This document shows positions 47,076 through 56,122 of a stretch of 64,000 nucleotides of DNA, piece by piece. Below the pieces are notes generated by a model. It was not told where the DNA came from and did no database searches. It worked only from the letters and a program-made list of their open reading frames with translations. This DNA comes from Rhizobium gallicum bv. gallicum R602sp (GTDB lineage: Bacteria > Pseudomonadota > Alphaproteobacteria > Rhizobiales > Rhizobiaceae): NCBI RefSeq assembly GCF_000816845.1, contig NZ_CP006877.1, forward strand, positions 997,501 through 1,061,500, written 5' to 3'. Each line of letters begins with the position of its first letter. Position 1 is the stretch's first letter. A program made the position numbers and the translations under genes.

Positions 47076-47395
47076 TCTTTATCCACCTGCCTTTCAACGA
47101 TCCGGATTTCGGGACGTTGATCCACGATGACGCCCCAGATGATTCTGCCGAAAAGGCATGATGCTCGTGCCTCAGCATGTTTCCGATCGACTTGGCGCTG
47201 GGCCTGGGCAATTTCCGGCCGCGCGTTCTTGAGATCATCCGAATGCCGCGGCTGGCTTTCGAGATGATCTCCATGGCCCGCGCCAGAGCGAGAGGCAGGA
47301 TTGTCGTTCCGGCAGTCGGCGAACGGCTTGCCGGCGATTGCCGTCTCGATGATGGCGATTGCCCGAAGAATGTCATGTAGACGTCTAGCGCGGCG
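47072..47395 (-). pseudogene. HepT-like (DUF86) gene with several frameshifts
   Basis: On the minus strand one frame reads LHDILRAIAIIETAIAGKPFAD, a second AMEIISKASRGI, the first again DDLKNARPEIAQAQ, the second KSIGNMLRHEHHAFSAE and the first IIWGVIVDQRPEIRIVE to a stop. Joined, these follow the HepT/DUF86 order: ILxAI..IE, EIISEASR.IPDDLK..RPEI, IGN.LRHEYH, and WGVI.D.LP. At least four shifts are needed, so it is dead. The MntA-type nucleotidyltransferase partner is not present. Confidence 0.65.
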
Positions 47396-47506
47396 GCGAC
47401 CTTACTTCCGCGTCCCTGCATTTATTTCCCGAAATCATCCACCGGTTCAGGCTTTGGTAACCAACTTGAGTAACCATAACGGCGAGTAAAAGCGTAATGT
47501 GTATAA

Positions 47507-48649
<1,143 letters not shown>

Positions 48650-48719
48650 GCAGCGGCCTGACCTGATCGAGACTACCTTCTTCCGGTTTTTGTACCTCCA
48701 GTTGCGGAAGAAGGCCTAC

Positions 48720-48753
48720 GGCGCCCGGGATCAACACCCCGGGCGCCTTTCTG
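48720..48753 (+). terminator. terminator after ccrM
   Basis: GGCGCCCGGG (48720-48729) pairs perfectly with CCCGGGCGCC (48738-48747) around an 8-base loop and is followed by TTTCTGTT. It lies about 70 bases after the ccrM stop and ends just before the convergent phosphatase gene. Confidence 0.8.
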
Positions 48754-48768
48754 TTCAACGCCAGTCCG

Positions 48769-49386
48769 TCACCTTGCCCTTACGCCATAGTCGGCAAGAT
48801 CGCTGCGCAACTTGTCGGCACCGGTGAAAAGCACGGCATTCCATCCTGCCGCCCTTGCGCCTTCGACATTCGCAGGCGCGTCGTCGACGAAGATCGTCGC
48901 CGCCGGCTCGAGGCTGAAGCTCCTCGTATGCGTTTCATAGATCGCGATATCCGGCTTGATTAACCCTACATCGCCGGAAACGGTGACGCCGCGCGGTTTC
49001 GTCAGGAAGGAAAAGCGCTTCTGCGCCTCGCGGAACGTATCGGATGCGAAGTTCGTCAGCATTGTGACATCGCGGCCCTCCGCAATCAGCGCTTCCATGA
49101 TCGCGACGCTGTCCTCGTAGGCATGCGGAACCATTTCGTGCCAGTACTTGCGGAAGGCGCGGATATGCTCTTCCCGCGTCGGATGGGCTTCGATCAGGAG
49201 CGCTTCGGCATCCGCCCAGGTGCGTCCGCGGTCCTGCTCGACGTTCCAATCATGGGTGCAGACGTTGTCGAAAAACCACTTGCGTTCGGCCGCGTCGGGA
49301 ATGAGGCGGCTGTAGGGAATATTCGGATCGTAGTGGATAAGAACTTTGCCAATATCAAAAACGATGTGATGGATTGATGCAGTCAT
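48769..49386 (-). CDS. HAD-IA family phosphatase
   Basis: A 205-residue HAD hydrolase. Motif I is VFDIGKVLIHYD, in which the second Asp of DxD is replaced by Gly, as in the YihX type. Motif II is MLTNFASD, the lysine is in IKPDIAIYE and motif IV is IFVDDAPANVEGA. It probably dephosphorylates a small sugar phosphate. It is 3 bases after mutY on the same strand, so it is probably co-transcribed. Confidence 0.85.
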   Translation of the reverse strand: MTASIHHIVFDIGKVLIHYDPNIPYSRLIPDAAERKWFFDNVCTHDWNVEQDRGRTWADAEALLIEAHPTREEHIRAFRKYWHEMVPHAYEDSVAIMEALIAEGRDVTMLTNFASDTFREAQKRFSFLTKPRGVTVSGDVGLIKPDIAIYETHTRSFSLEPAATIFVDDAPANVEGARAAGWNAVLFTGADKLRSDLADYGVRAR

Positions 49387-49389
49387 ATA

Positions 49390-50484
49390 TCATCCCTTGG
49401 GCATTGCAAACACACGAGGAATAGCGGTGGCGATCGCTTTTTTCATGATCGTCGGCAGTGCCTGCGCTTCAAGATTTGTAACCGGCTCCCACCATTTGTC
49501 ATCATGCTGAATTCTCGATGGGATCGCGGCGCGGTAGATCGAAAGCCGGAGTTCGAAATGCGTGAAGACATGGGTGACGCTGCCGCATGGTTCCCATTGT
49601 GCCGGGAAGGGCGCTGCATCCGCGGAAGTTTCCCCATCCGCCCGCGATGTCCAAGCGGTCGTCGGCACCTCCGTCATGCCGCCGAGCAGCCCGCTTGCGA
49701 TCCGCCGCCGCAGGAGGATTTCGCCGTCAGCGGTCACGGCGACGAAAGCTGCACCGCGCCGGACCGGCCTTTCCTTCTTTGCCGCCTTCACCGGAAACTG
49801 CTCGGGATCATGCAGGCGAAGCGCCTCGCACGATCCCCTGAACGGACAGAGCGAACACGCCGGCCGTTTCGGCGTACAGATGGTTGCGCCGAGATCCATC
49901 ATCGCCTGCGCGAAATCGCCGGGTCTGTCGGCTGGCGTCAACAGCGCCACCTTCTGCTTCATCAGCGTCTTGCCGGCCGGAAGCGGAGTCGAAATCGCGT
50001 AGAGCCTGGAGATCACACGCTCGACATTGCCGTCCATGACGGCAGCCTGCCTGTTGAAGGCGATCGCCGCGAGCGCCGCTGCCGTATAGTCGCCGATGCC
50101 CGGCAGCGATTTCAGGCCGTCCTCCGTATCCGGAAAGACGCCGTCATGTTGCGTGGCGACCGCTTCTGCGCATTTCTTGAGATTGCGGGCGCGGGCGTAG
50201 TAGCCGAGCCCTGCCCAAGCTGCCATGACATCGTCGTTCGGCGCCTCGGCGAGGTCGCGAACCGTTGGCCAGCGCGCCAGGAAATTGGCAAAATAGGGCT
50301 TCACGGCCTGCACGGTCGTTTGCTGCAGCATGACCTCCGAAAGCCAGACGCGATAGGGATCGGCCCTCACGCCACGCGCCGCCATCGGCGGGGAGACGCG
50401 CCAGGGCAGGTCGCGGTGATGCCGGTCGTACCAGTCGAGAATAGGCGTTGCGGAAGGGGCGTCGAGTGTCGTTGATGTCATCAT
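49390..50484 (-). CDS. mutY: A/G-specific adenine DNA glycosylase
   Basis: MutY removes adenine opposite 8-oxoguanine. The 364-residue protein has PWRVSPPMAARGVRADPYRVWLSEVMLQQT (catalytic Glu) and the HhH motif LPGIGDYTAAALAAIAF. The iron-sulfur cluster is CTPKRPACSLCPFRGSC (C-x6-C-x2-C-x5-C). A C-terminal Nudix-like domain contains LLRRRIASGLLGGMTEVPTT. The length is normal. It is divergent from the DciA-like gene. Confidence 0.95.
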   Translation of the reverse strand: MMTSTTLDAPSATPILDWYDRHHRDLPWRVSPPMAARGVRADPYRVWLSEVMLQQTTVQAVKPYFANFLARWPTVRDLAEAPNDDVMAAWAGLGYYARARNLKKCAEAVATQHDGVFPDTEDGLKSLPGIGDYTAAALAAIAFNRQAAVMDGNVERVISRLYAISTPLPAGKTLMKQKVALLTPADRPGDFAQAMMDLGATICTPKRPACSLCPFRGSCEALRLHDPEQFPVKAAKKERPVRRGAAFVAVTADGEILLRRRIASGLLGGMTEVPTTAWTSRADGETSADAAPFPAQWEPCGSVTHVFTHFELRLSIYRAAIPSRIQHDDKWWEPVTNLEAQALPTIMKKAIATAIPRVFAMPKG

Positions 50485-50578
50485 TTGCCGCGGGACGGGG
50501 AAGTGCCTTATACTTGGCGGAGCAATGCTGCGCGATCAAGGTGGTAGCGCCGATTGGCGACGGCATCCGAAGGTTTCG

Positions 50579-51067
50579 ATGAGTTATCCACGTAAAGCTG
50601 AAAAGCAGATATCCGAACTGGCGAACGGCCTGATCGACCCGGTGCTTGCAAAACGGGCCGGCATCAACACCGCGCTGCTCGGTTCCTGGGATGAAATTGC
50701 CGGCGAGGATTTCGCCGACTGCACACGTCCGGAAAAGATCGCCTGGTCGCGTGGCTATGAAGTCGACACCTATAAACCCGGCGTCCTGACGATTGCCTGC
50801 GAAGGCGCGCGCGCTCTGTTTTTGACGCACGCGCAGGGCGAGCTCATCCAGCGCATCAACAGTTTCTTCGGCTTTGCTGCCGTCCACCAGATCCGCATCG
50901 TCCAGAAGCCCGTTTCGCAAGCGGTAAAGCGCTCCCGCACTCCGCCGCCACTGAAGGGCGAGGCTGCCCGAAAGCTTGAAGACATGATGGAAGGCATCGA
51001 GGGCGACAAGCTGCGCGAGGCGGTGAAGCGGCTGGGCACTGCGGTGCTGGGGAAGCGGAGCAGATAA
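50579..51067 (+). CDS. DciA-like (DUF721) protein
   Basis: A 162-residue protein with ISELANGLIDPVLAKRAGINTALLGSWDEIAGEDFADCTRPEKI, KPGVLTIACEGARALFLTHAQGELIQRINSFFG and an RIVQKP strand, matching the DUF721 family. DciA in other bacteria helps load the replicative helicase; this homologue may do the same but is inferred only from the domain. The ATG at 50579 is chosen because MSYPRK is the conserved start; one at 50525 is in frame. Confidence 0.75.
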   Translation: MSYPRKAEKQISELANGLIDPVLAKRAGINTALLGSWDEIAGEDFADCTRPEKIAWSRGYEVDTYKPGVLTIACEGARALFLTHAQGELIQRINSFFGFAAVHQIRIVQKPVSQAVKRSRTPPPLKGEAARKLEDMMEGIEGDKLREAVKRLGTAVLGKRSR

Positions 51068-51081
51068 CGCACTTTGAAAAA

Positions 51082-51330
51082 ACGTCTTCGTTCGCATTCT
51101 CCTATTCGAGAAACGGGTCCTCATGGTGACCAACTTCGACAGGGCGATCTTCGCAGCGAATGCACCAGAGGTGAAGATGATCGTCTTCGCCGTCGCATTC
51201 GATCAATTCGGCCCCGAAGTCGCGACACAGCTTGGCGAAGATGCGCCGCAGGTGGCGGATTGCCGGTACTGACAGAACGTCGCGGGCGGTATTTCGTGAC
51301 GAAGACCAAATGACCATGGAGCCTGCCGCT
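51082..51330 (-). pseudogene. IS200/IS605 TnpA (HUH transposase) relic with frameshifts
   Basis: Three minus-strand frames join into TnpA. HGHLVFVTKYRPR is the N-terminal strand. AIRHLRRIFAKLCRDFGAELIECDGEDDHLHL includes the HUH motif (HLH) and FGAELIE..GE.DH. KIALSKLVTMRTRFSNRR resembles PPKVALSKLVNSLKGVSSR before the catalytic tyrosine helix. At least two frameshifts separate them and the Tyr end is not visible, so it is inactive. No TnpB is beside it. Confidence 0.7.
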
Positions 51331-51486
51331 TTTTGCCAAAACTGAAATTGCGGATGCGGCTCGCAACGTCAGCTTTCGTCCCACCAAGGTCACAATTCTT
51401 TGAAGAAAGTTGCCGAAGCGTGCCTTGTTCGCGGCCGCTTGCCGTTATATCGCACATTCAGCCGCCACTCTCGATTAGGGGAACCC

Positions 51487-52179
51487 ATGCTGATCTCTGA
51501 AATGCAACTGACGAAACGCCAGCTTCTGAGCGGCATGGCCGCCGCGACCGCCACACTTGCGGTTACCGGCACGGCAAACGCAGCAGCCGAACTTCCGAAG
51601 CCGGCTGGTGATGTCGACATGGCGGAAGTGCTGAAGCCCGGCCCGCTGCCAGAAATGGCGCTCGGCAAGGAAGATGCGCCGGTGACCATCGTCGAATATA
51701 TGTCGATGACCTGCCCGCATTGCGCCCACTTCCACAACACAACCTTCGACGAGATCAAGAAGAAGTACGTGGACACCGGCAAGGCGCGTTTCATCATCCG
51801 CGAATTCCCGTTCGATCCGGCCGCTGCAGCAGCCTTCATGCTCGCTCGCTGCAACGCTTCCAAGCCGGAAGAATTGAGCACGCCGGAACAGTATTTCCCG
51901 ATGGTTTCCATGCTTTTCAAGCAGCAGGAAACCTGGGCCGCCGCTGAAGATCGCCGTGCTGCACTTCTCCAGATGGCCAAACTCGCTGGATTTAGTGAGG
52001 ATAGTTTTACGAAGTGCTTGACGAACCAGAAGCTTCTGGATGAAGTGAACGCCACGCGGGAAAGGGGCTCCAAGGAGTTCGGCATCGATGCCACGCCGAC
52101 TTTCCTCATCAATGGGAAGCGTTATTCTGGAGACATGCCGGTTGACACCCTGTCGGCCCTCATCGACAGCCTGCTTTGA
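51487..52179 (+). CDS. DsbA family thiol-disulfide oxidoreductase
   Basis: A 230-residue exported thioredoxin-fold protein. The leader (MQLTKRQLLSGMAAATATLAVTGTANA) ends near Ala32. The active site is CPHC (Cys76-Cys79) in VEYMSMTCPHCAHFH, and the cis-proline loop is GIDATPTFLINGKRYSG. It probably catalyses disulfide formation in the periplasm. GGGGAAC precedes the ATG at 51487. It is 79 bases before smc. Confidence 0.9.
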   Translation: MLISEMQLTKRQLLSGMAAATATLAVTGTANAAAELPKPAGDVDMAEVLKPGPLPEMALGKEDAPVTIVEYMSMTCPHCAHFHNTTFDEIKKKYVDTGKARFIIREFPFDPAAAAAFMLARCNASKPEELSTPEQYFPMVSMLFKQQETWAAAEDRRAALLQMAKLAGFSEDSFTKCLTNQKLLDEVNATRERGSKEFGIDATPTFLINGKRYSGDMPVDTLSALIDSLL

Positions 52180-52257
52180 TCCGAACCGTTTCAAGATGAC
52201 GGGCGGCGGCGAAAGCCGTGCGCCCGTTTGTTGTTCTGCGCGCCATGAGGGCGCCGC

Positions 52258-55200
52258 ATGAAGTTCAACAAGCTTCGCGTCATCGGCTTCAAATCCTTCG
52301 TCGAGCCGACGGAATTCATCATCGAGCGGGGCCTGACCGGCGTTGTCGGGCCGAACGGCTGCGGCAAGTCCAATCTTGTCGAGGCGCTGCGCTGGGTGAT
52401 GGGCGAGAACTCGTACAAGAACATGCGCGCCTCCGGCATGGACGATGTGATCTTCTCCGGTTCGGGAAACCGCCCGGCGCGCAACACTGCCGAAGTCGCG
52501 CTCTATCTCGACAACAGCGAGCGTACGGCGCCTGCCGCGTTCAACGACAGCGACGAAATTCAGGTGACCCGCCGCATCGAGCGCGAACAGGGTTCGATCT
52601 ATCGAATCAATGGCAAGGAAAGCCGTGCCAAGGACGTGCAGCTTCTCTTCGCCGATGCCTCGACCGGCGCGCGCTCGCCCTCGATGGTCGGGCAGGGACG
52701 TATCGGCGAGCTGATTTCGGCAAAGCCCCAGGCCCGCCGCCAGTTGCTGGAAGAGGCCGCCGGCATTTCCGGCCTGCATTCCCGCCGTCATGAGGCCGAA
52801 CTGCGGCTGCGCGCCGCCGAAGGCAACCTCGAACGCCTTGATGACGTGACCTCGCAGCTTGAAGGCCAGATCGAGAGCCTGAAGCGCCAGGCGCGTCAGG
52901 CGAACCGCTTCAAGACGCTGTCTGCCGAAATCCGTGCGCGCGAAGCCACACTCCTGCATATCCGCTGGGTGCAGGCGAAGGAGGCGGAAGCCGAGGCCGA
53001 CAGCGCCCTTAACCAGGCGACCGTCGGCGTTGCGGAAAGGGCCCAGATCCAGATGGAGGCCGCAAAGGCTCAAGGGGTGGCCAGCCTGAAGCTTCCGGAG
53101 CTCCGCGAGAGCGAAGCGCGCGCCGCCGCTGCCCTCCAGCGGCTGCAGATCGCAAGGTCGCAGCTCGAGGACGACGCAAACCGCATCCTGCGCCGCCGTG
53201 ACGAACTGACTCGCCGCCTGGCGCAACTCGCCGAGGACATTCAGCGCGAGGAGCGGCTGGTGTCGGACAATGCTGCGATCCTTTCGCGGCTCGATGCCGA
53301 GGAGGCGGATATTGCGGAAATACTGGCCGATTCTGGCCGTCATGCGGACGAATTGCGCGAGGCTTTCGAAGGTGCTGCGGCAAAGCTTGCCGACAGCGAG
53401 CGCGTTTTCGCGGCGCTGACCGCCGAGCGTGCCGAAGCTGCTGCTGGCCGCCATCAGCTGGAACGGGCGATCCGCGATCTCGCAGACCGCAAGATGCGCC
53501 TCGAACGGCAGATGAACGAAGCAAACCGCGAGTTCTCCAGTGTGGCTGAAAAGATCACTGCGATGCCCGATCCCGATGAAAAGCGGGCAGTGGTCGAAGC
53601 TGCGGAGATGGCTGTCGTCGAGGCCGAAACGGTCATCCAGGCGGTTGAACAAGCGCTCTCCGCTGCGCGAGAAACCGAAGCGCTTTCACGCGCGCCGGTC
53701 GATCAGGCGCGCTCGAAGCTGAATGCGCTGGAAACCGAAGGCCGCACGATCTCGCGCATGCTTGCTGCTGGTGCGGCGGCAGGGCGATTCCCGCCCGTTG
53801 CCGATGAGCTCCGTGTCGATCGCGGCTTCGAAACGGCCTTGGGCGCCGCACTCGGCGACGATCTGGAATCGCCCCTTGATCCGAAGGCGCCTGCCCACTG
53901 GTCGGGAAATGGTGATGGCACTTCCGATCCCGCACTGCCGGCCGGTGTCGTGCCCTTGCTGACCCATGTCGGCGCGCCGGCTGCACTGACGCGCCGCTTG
54001 AAGCAGATTGGCCTCGTCGCCGATGGCGACGCGATGCGGTTGATGAACGACTTGAAGCCCGGCCAGCGCCTGGTGACGAAAGATGGCGCCGTCTACCGCT
54101 GGGATGGCCATGTGACCGGCGCCGATGCGCCGAGTGCCGCCGCTTTGCGCCTCGCCCAGAAGAACCGCCTCGGCGAGCTGGAAAGCGAAGTTTCGCTCGC
54201 TCGCGATATTCTGGCTGAAGCGGAGGAGCGGCTTGCCATGGCGGGAGAAGCGATTCGCGGTGAGGAACGCAAGCTCAACGAAGCGCGTGACATAAGCCGC
54301 CTATCGGCCCGTCATCTTGCCGAGGCGCGCGACGCGCTGGCTGCCGCCGAACGCGCCTCCGGCGATCTCATCCGCCGTCGCGACGTGGTTGCGGAAGCCG
54401 TCAACCAGCTCCAGTCGCAGCAGGAAGACCTCGCCGTCCAGGAAGAGACCGCGCGCATCGAGCTTGAGGATGCGCCGGATCTCACCGCACTCGACGACCG
54501 GCTGCGCATCCAGCAGGCCGAGGTCGCGACCGATCGCGGCCTTGCGGCCGAAGCGCGCGCCCGCCACGAAAGCCTGAACCGCGAGAACGAGGCTCGCCAG
54601 CGCCGCATCATTGCGATCGGTCAGGAGCGCGAGACCTGGCGCCAGCGCGCCGCAAGCGCCGAGGATCACATCGCGACTTTGCGCGATCGCGAGGAGGAGG
54701 CACGCGAGGAAGCGGCCGAACTCGAAATGGCGCCGGATGAATTCGAGGACAAGCGCCAAGCGCTGCTGAACGAATTACAGAAAGCGGAAGCCGCCCGCCG
54801 TGGGGCCGGCGATCTTCTCGCTGCCGCCGAACTCGTGCAGCGCGAAGCCGATCATAAGGCCGCCACCGCGCTTTCCGAACTTGCCGAAAGCCGCGAGCGC
54901 CGCGCCCGTGCCGAAGAGCGCCTCGTCTCTGCGCGCGAGAAGCGGCAGGAGAGCGAAAGCCGAATCCGGGAAGTGCTCAATGTTCCGCCACATGAGGCGT
55001 ACCGTCTGACAGGCCTGCAGGCTATGCAGTCCGTTCCCGACTTGCGCGAGGTCGAGCGCGAGCTGGAGCGGTTGAAGATGGAGCGCGAGCGCCTCGGAGC
55101 CGTGAACCTCCGCGCCGAGGAAGAGCAGAAGGAGCTCACCGAAAAGCTTGAGGCGCTGATCAGGGAGCGTGACGACGTCATCGACGCCATCCGCAAGCTT

Positions 55201-55719
55201 CGCGGCGCGATCCAAAGCCTCAACCGCGAGGGCCGCGAACGCCTGATTGCCGCCTTCGACGTCGTCAACGGCCAGTTCCAGCGCCTCTTCACCCATCTTT
55301 TCGGTGGCGGCACGGCGGAACTTCAGCTGATCGAATCCGATGATCCGCTGGAAGCGGGCCTCGAAATCCTCGCCCGCCCGCCCGGCAAGAAGCCGCAGAC
55401 GATGACACTGCTTTCGGGCGGCGAGCAGGCGCTCACGGCCATGGCACTGATCTTCGCCGTCTTCCTCACCAATCCGGCGCCGATCTGCGTGCTTGACGAG
55501 GTGGATGCGCCGCTGGATGATCACAATGTCGAGCGCTATTGCAATCTGATGGACGAAATGGCGGCCTCGACCGAGACTCGATTCGTCATCATTACTCACA
55601 ATCCAATCACCATGGCACGCATGAATCGACTTTTTGGTGTAACGATGGCCGAGCAAGGCGTATCGCAGCTTGTTTCCGTCGACTTGCAAACCGCCGAACG
55701 CCTTCGCGAAACGGCCTGA
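52258..55719 (+). CDS. smc: chromosome segregation protein SMC
   Basis: SMC organises and segregates the chromosome with ScpA/ScpB. The 1153-residue protein has Walker A GPNGCGKSN near residue 33, long coiled coils (about 165-500 and 660-985), a hinge region around 505-650 and the C-terminal head with LLSGGEQALTAMALIFAVFL (signature) and PICVLDEVDAPLDDHN (Walker B). The R-loop ARSPSMVGQGRIGELISAKPQARR is also clear. The length is normal for alphaproteobacteria. Confidence 0.96.
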   Translation: MKFNKLRVIGFKSFVEPTEFIIERGLTGVVGPNGCGKSNLVEALRWVMGENSYKNMRASGMDDVIFSGSGNRPARNTAEVALYLDNSERTAPAAFNDSDEIQVTRRIEREQGSIYRINGKESRAKDVQLLFADASTGARSPSMVGQGRIGELISAKPQARRQLLEEAAGISGLHSRRHEAELRLRAAEGNLERLDDVTSQLEGQIESLKRQARQANRFKTLSAEIRAREATLLHIRWVQAKEAEAEADSALNQATVGVAERAQIQMEAAKAQGVASLKLPELRESEARAAAALQRLQIARSQLEDDANRILRRRDELTRRLAQLAEDIQREERLVSDNAAILSRLDAEEADIAEILADSGRHADELREAFEGAAAKLADSERVFAALTAERAEAAAGRHQLERAIRDLADRKMRLERQMNEANREFSSVAEKITAMPDPDEKRAVVEAAEMAVVEAETVIQAVEQALSAARETEALSRAPVDQARSKLNALETEGRTISRMLAAGAAAGRFPPVADELRVDRGFETALGAALGDDLESPLDPKAPAHWSGNGDGTSDPALPAGVVPLLTHVGAPAALTRRLKQIGLVADGDAMRLMNDLKPGQRLVTKDGAVYRWDGHVTGADAPSAAALRLAQKNRLGELESEVSLARDILAEAEERLAMAGEAIRGEERKLNEARDISRLSARHLAEARDALAAAERASGDLIRRRDVVAEAVNQLQSQQEDLAVQEETARIELEDAPDLTALDDRLRIQQAEVATDRGLAAEARARHESLNRENEARQRRIIAIGQERETWRQRAASAEDHIATLRDREEEAREEAAELEMAPDEFEDKRQALLNELQKAEAARRGAGDLLAAAELVQREADHKAATALSELAESRERRARAEERLVSAREKRQESESRIREVLNVPPHEAYRLTGLQAMQSVPDLREVERELERLKMERERLGAVNLRAEEEQKELTEKLEALIRERDDVIDAIRKLRGAIQSLNREGRERLIAAFDVVNGQFQRLFTHLFGGGTAELQLIESDDPLEAGLEILARPPGKKPQTMTLLSGGEQALTAMALIFAVFLTNPAPICVLDEVDAPLDDHNVERYCNLMDEMAASTETRFVIITHNPITMARMNRLFGVTMAEQGVSQLVSVDLQTAERLRETA

Positions 55720-55859
55720 AAAATAAGCGCTTTCATAAATACCCAAAAAAGGTCACGTCCCAAAGGGCGCGTTAACCCAATTGGGTGATGCTCTTTTTCC
55801 AAAATTGAATTAGAAGTTGTTTCTAGATGGCGGACCTGAGATGCGGGCTGATGCGCATG

Positions 55860-55996
55860 TTGGATCGACCGGGGGGCATACCGAATAAGGGCAGTCGGAT
55901 TTTCCCGGTTTAACGTACCCCCCGTCCAGTTTCCTGGCTGGACGGAAACAAGGCTTTGCGGGACGGTTGTTGCAGTCCCGCAAAGCTTTTTTTCTT
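55860..55996 (+). ncRNA. possible structured RNA between smc and ppdK
   Basis: A series of stems in a 400-base gap: GGGGGG (55871-55876) with CCCCCC (55918-55923), CCGA/TCGG (55881-55884, 55895-55898), CCGTCCAG/CTGGACGG (55922-55929, 55938-55945), and a final 11-base-pair terminator stem. The density of stems suggests a small RNA or structured leader rather than ordinary spacer. No promoter is assigned, and no family is recognised. The upstream part also has ACCCAATTGGGT (55775-55786). Confidence 0.35.
55954..55992 (+). terminator. strong terminator before ppdK
   Basis: CTTTGCGGGAC (55954-55964) and GTCCCGCAAAG (55975-55985) form a perfect 11-base-pair stem with a 10-base loop, followed by CTTTTTTT. 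It would end smc transcription or the proposed small RNA. ppdK transcripts must start after it or read through it. Confidence 0.85.
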
Positions 55997-56076
55997 CCCT
56001 TTTCCAATCAATCGGTTCGAAACGGCGAGCATCCATTGTGCGGTGCAACATTTCGCCGTATTTGTCGATTTTCATT

Positions 56077-56105
56077 TCAGGACCATGGGAATAAGCTGGT
56101 CCTGA
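56077..56105 (+). promoter_or_regulatory. hairpin in the ppdK leader
   Basis: TCAGGACCA (56077-56085) and TGGTCCTGA (56097-56105) form a perfect 9-base-pair stem with an 11-base loop. It is followed by TTTT and lies 17 bases before the ppdK ATG, just ahead of a run of Gs acting as ribosome site. It could be an attenuator or affect ribosome access. Confidence 0.5.
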
Positions 56106-56122
56106 TTTTGATCGGGGGGAAA

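Noticed and set aside
47457..47475. CtrA binding site before ccrM
   Set aside because: The half-site spacing (13-base period) does not fit TTAA-N7-TTAA.
51475..53652. 725-codon minus-strand open frame opposite the DsbA-like gene and smc
   Set aside because: Shadow of two clear genes on the other strand; no start signal or domain.
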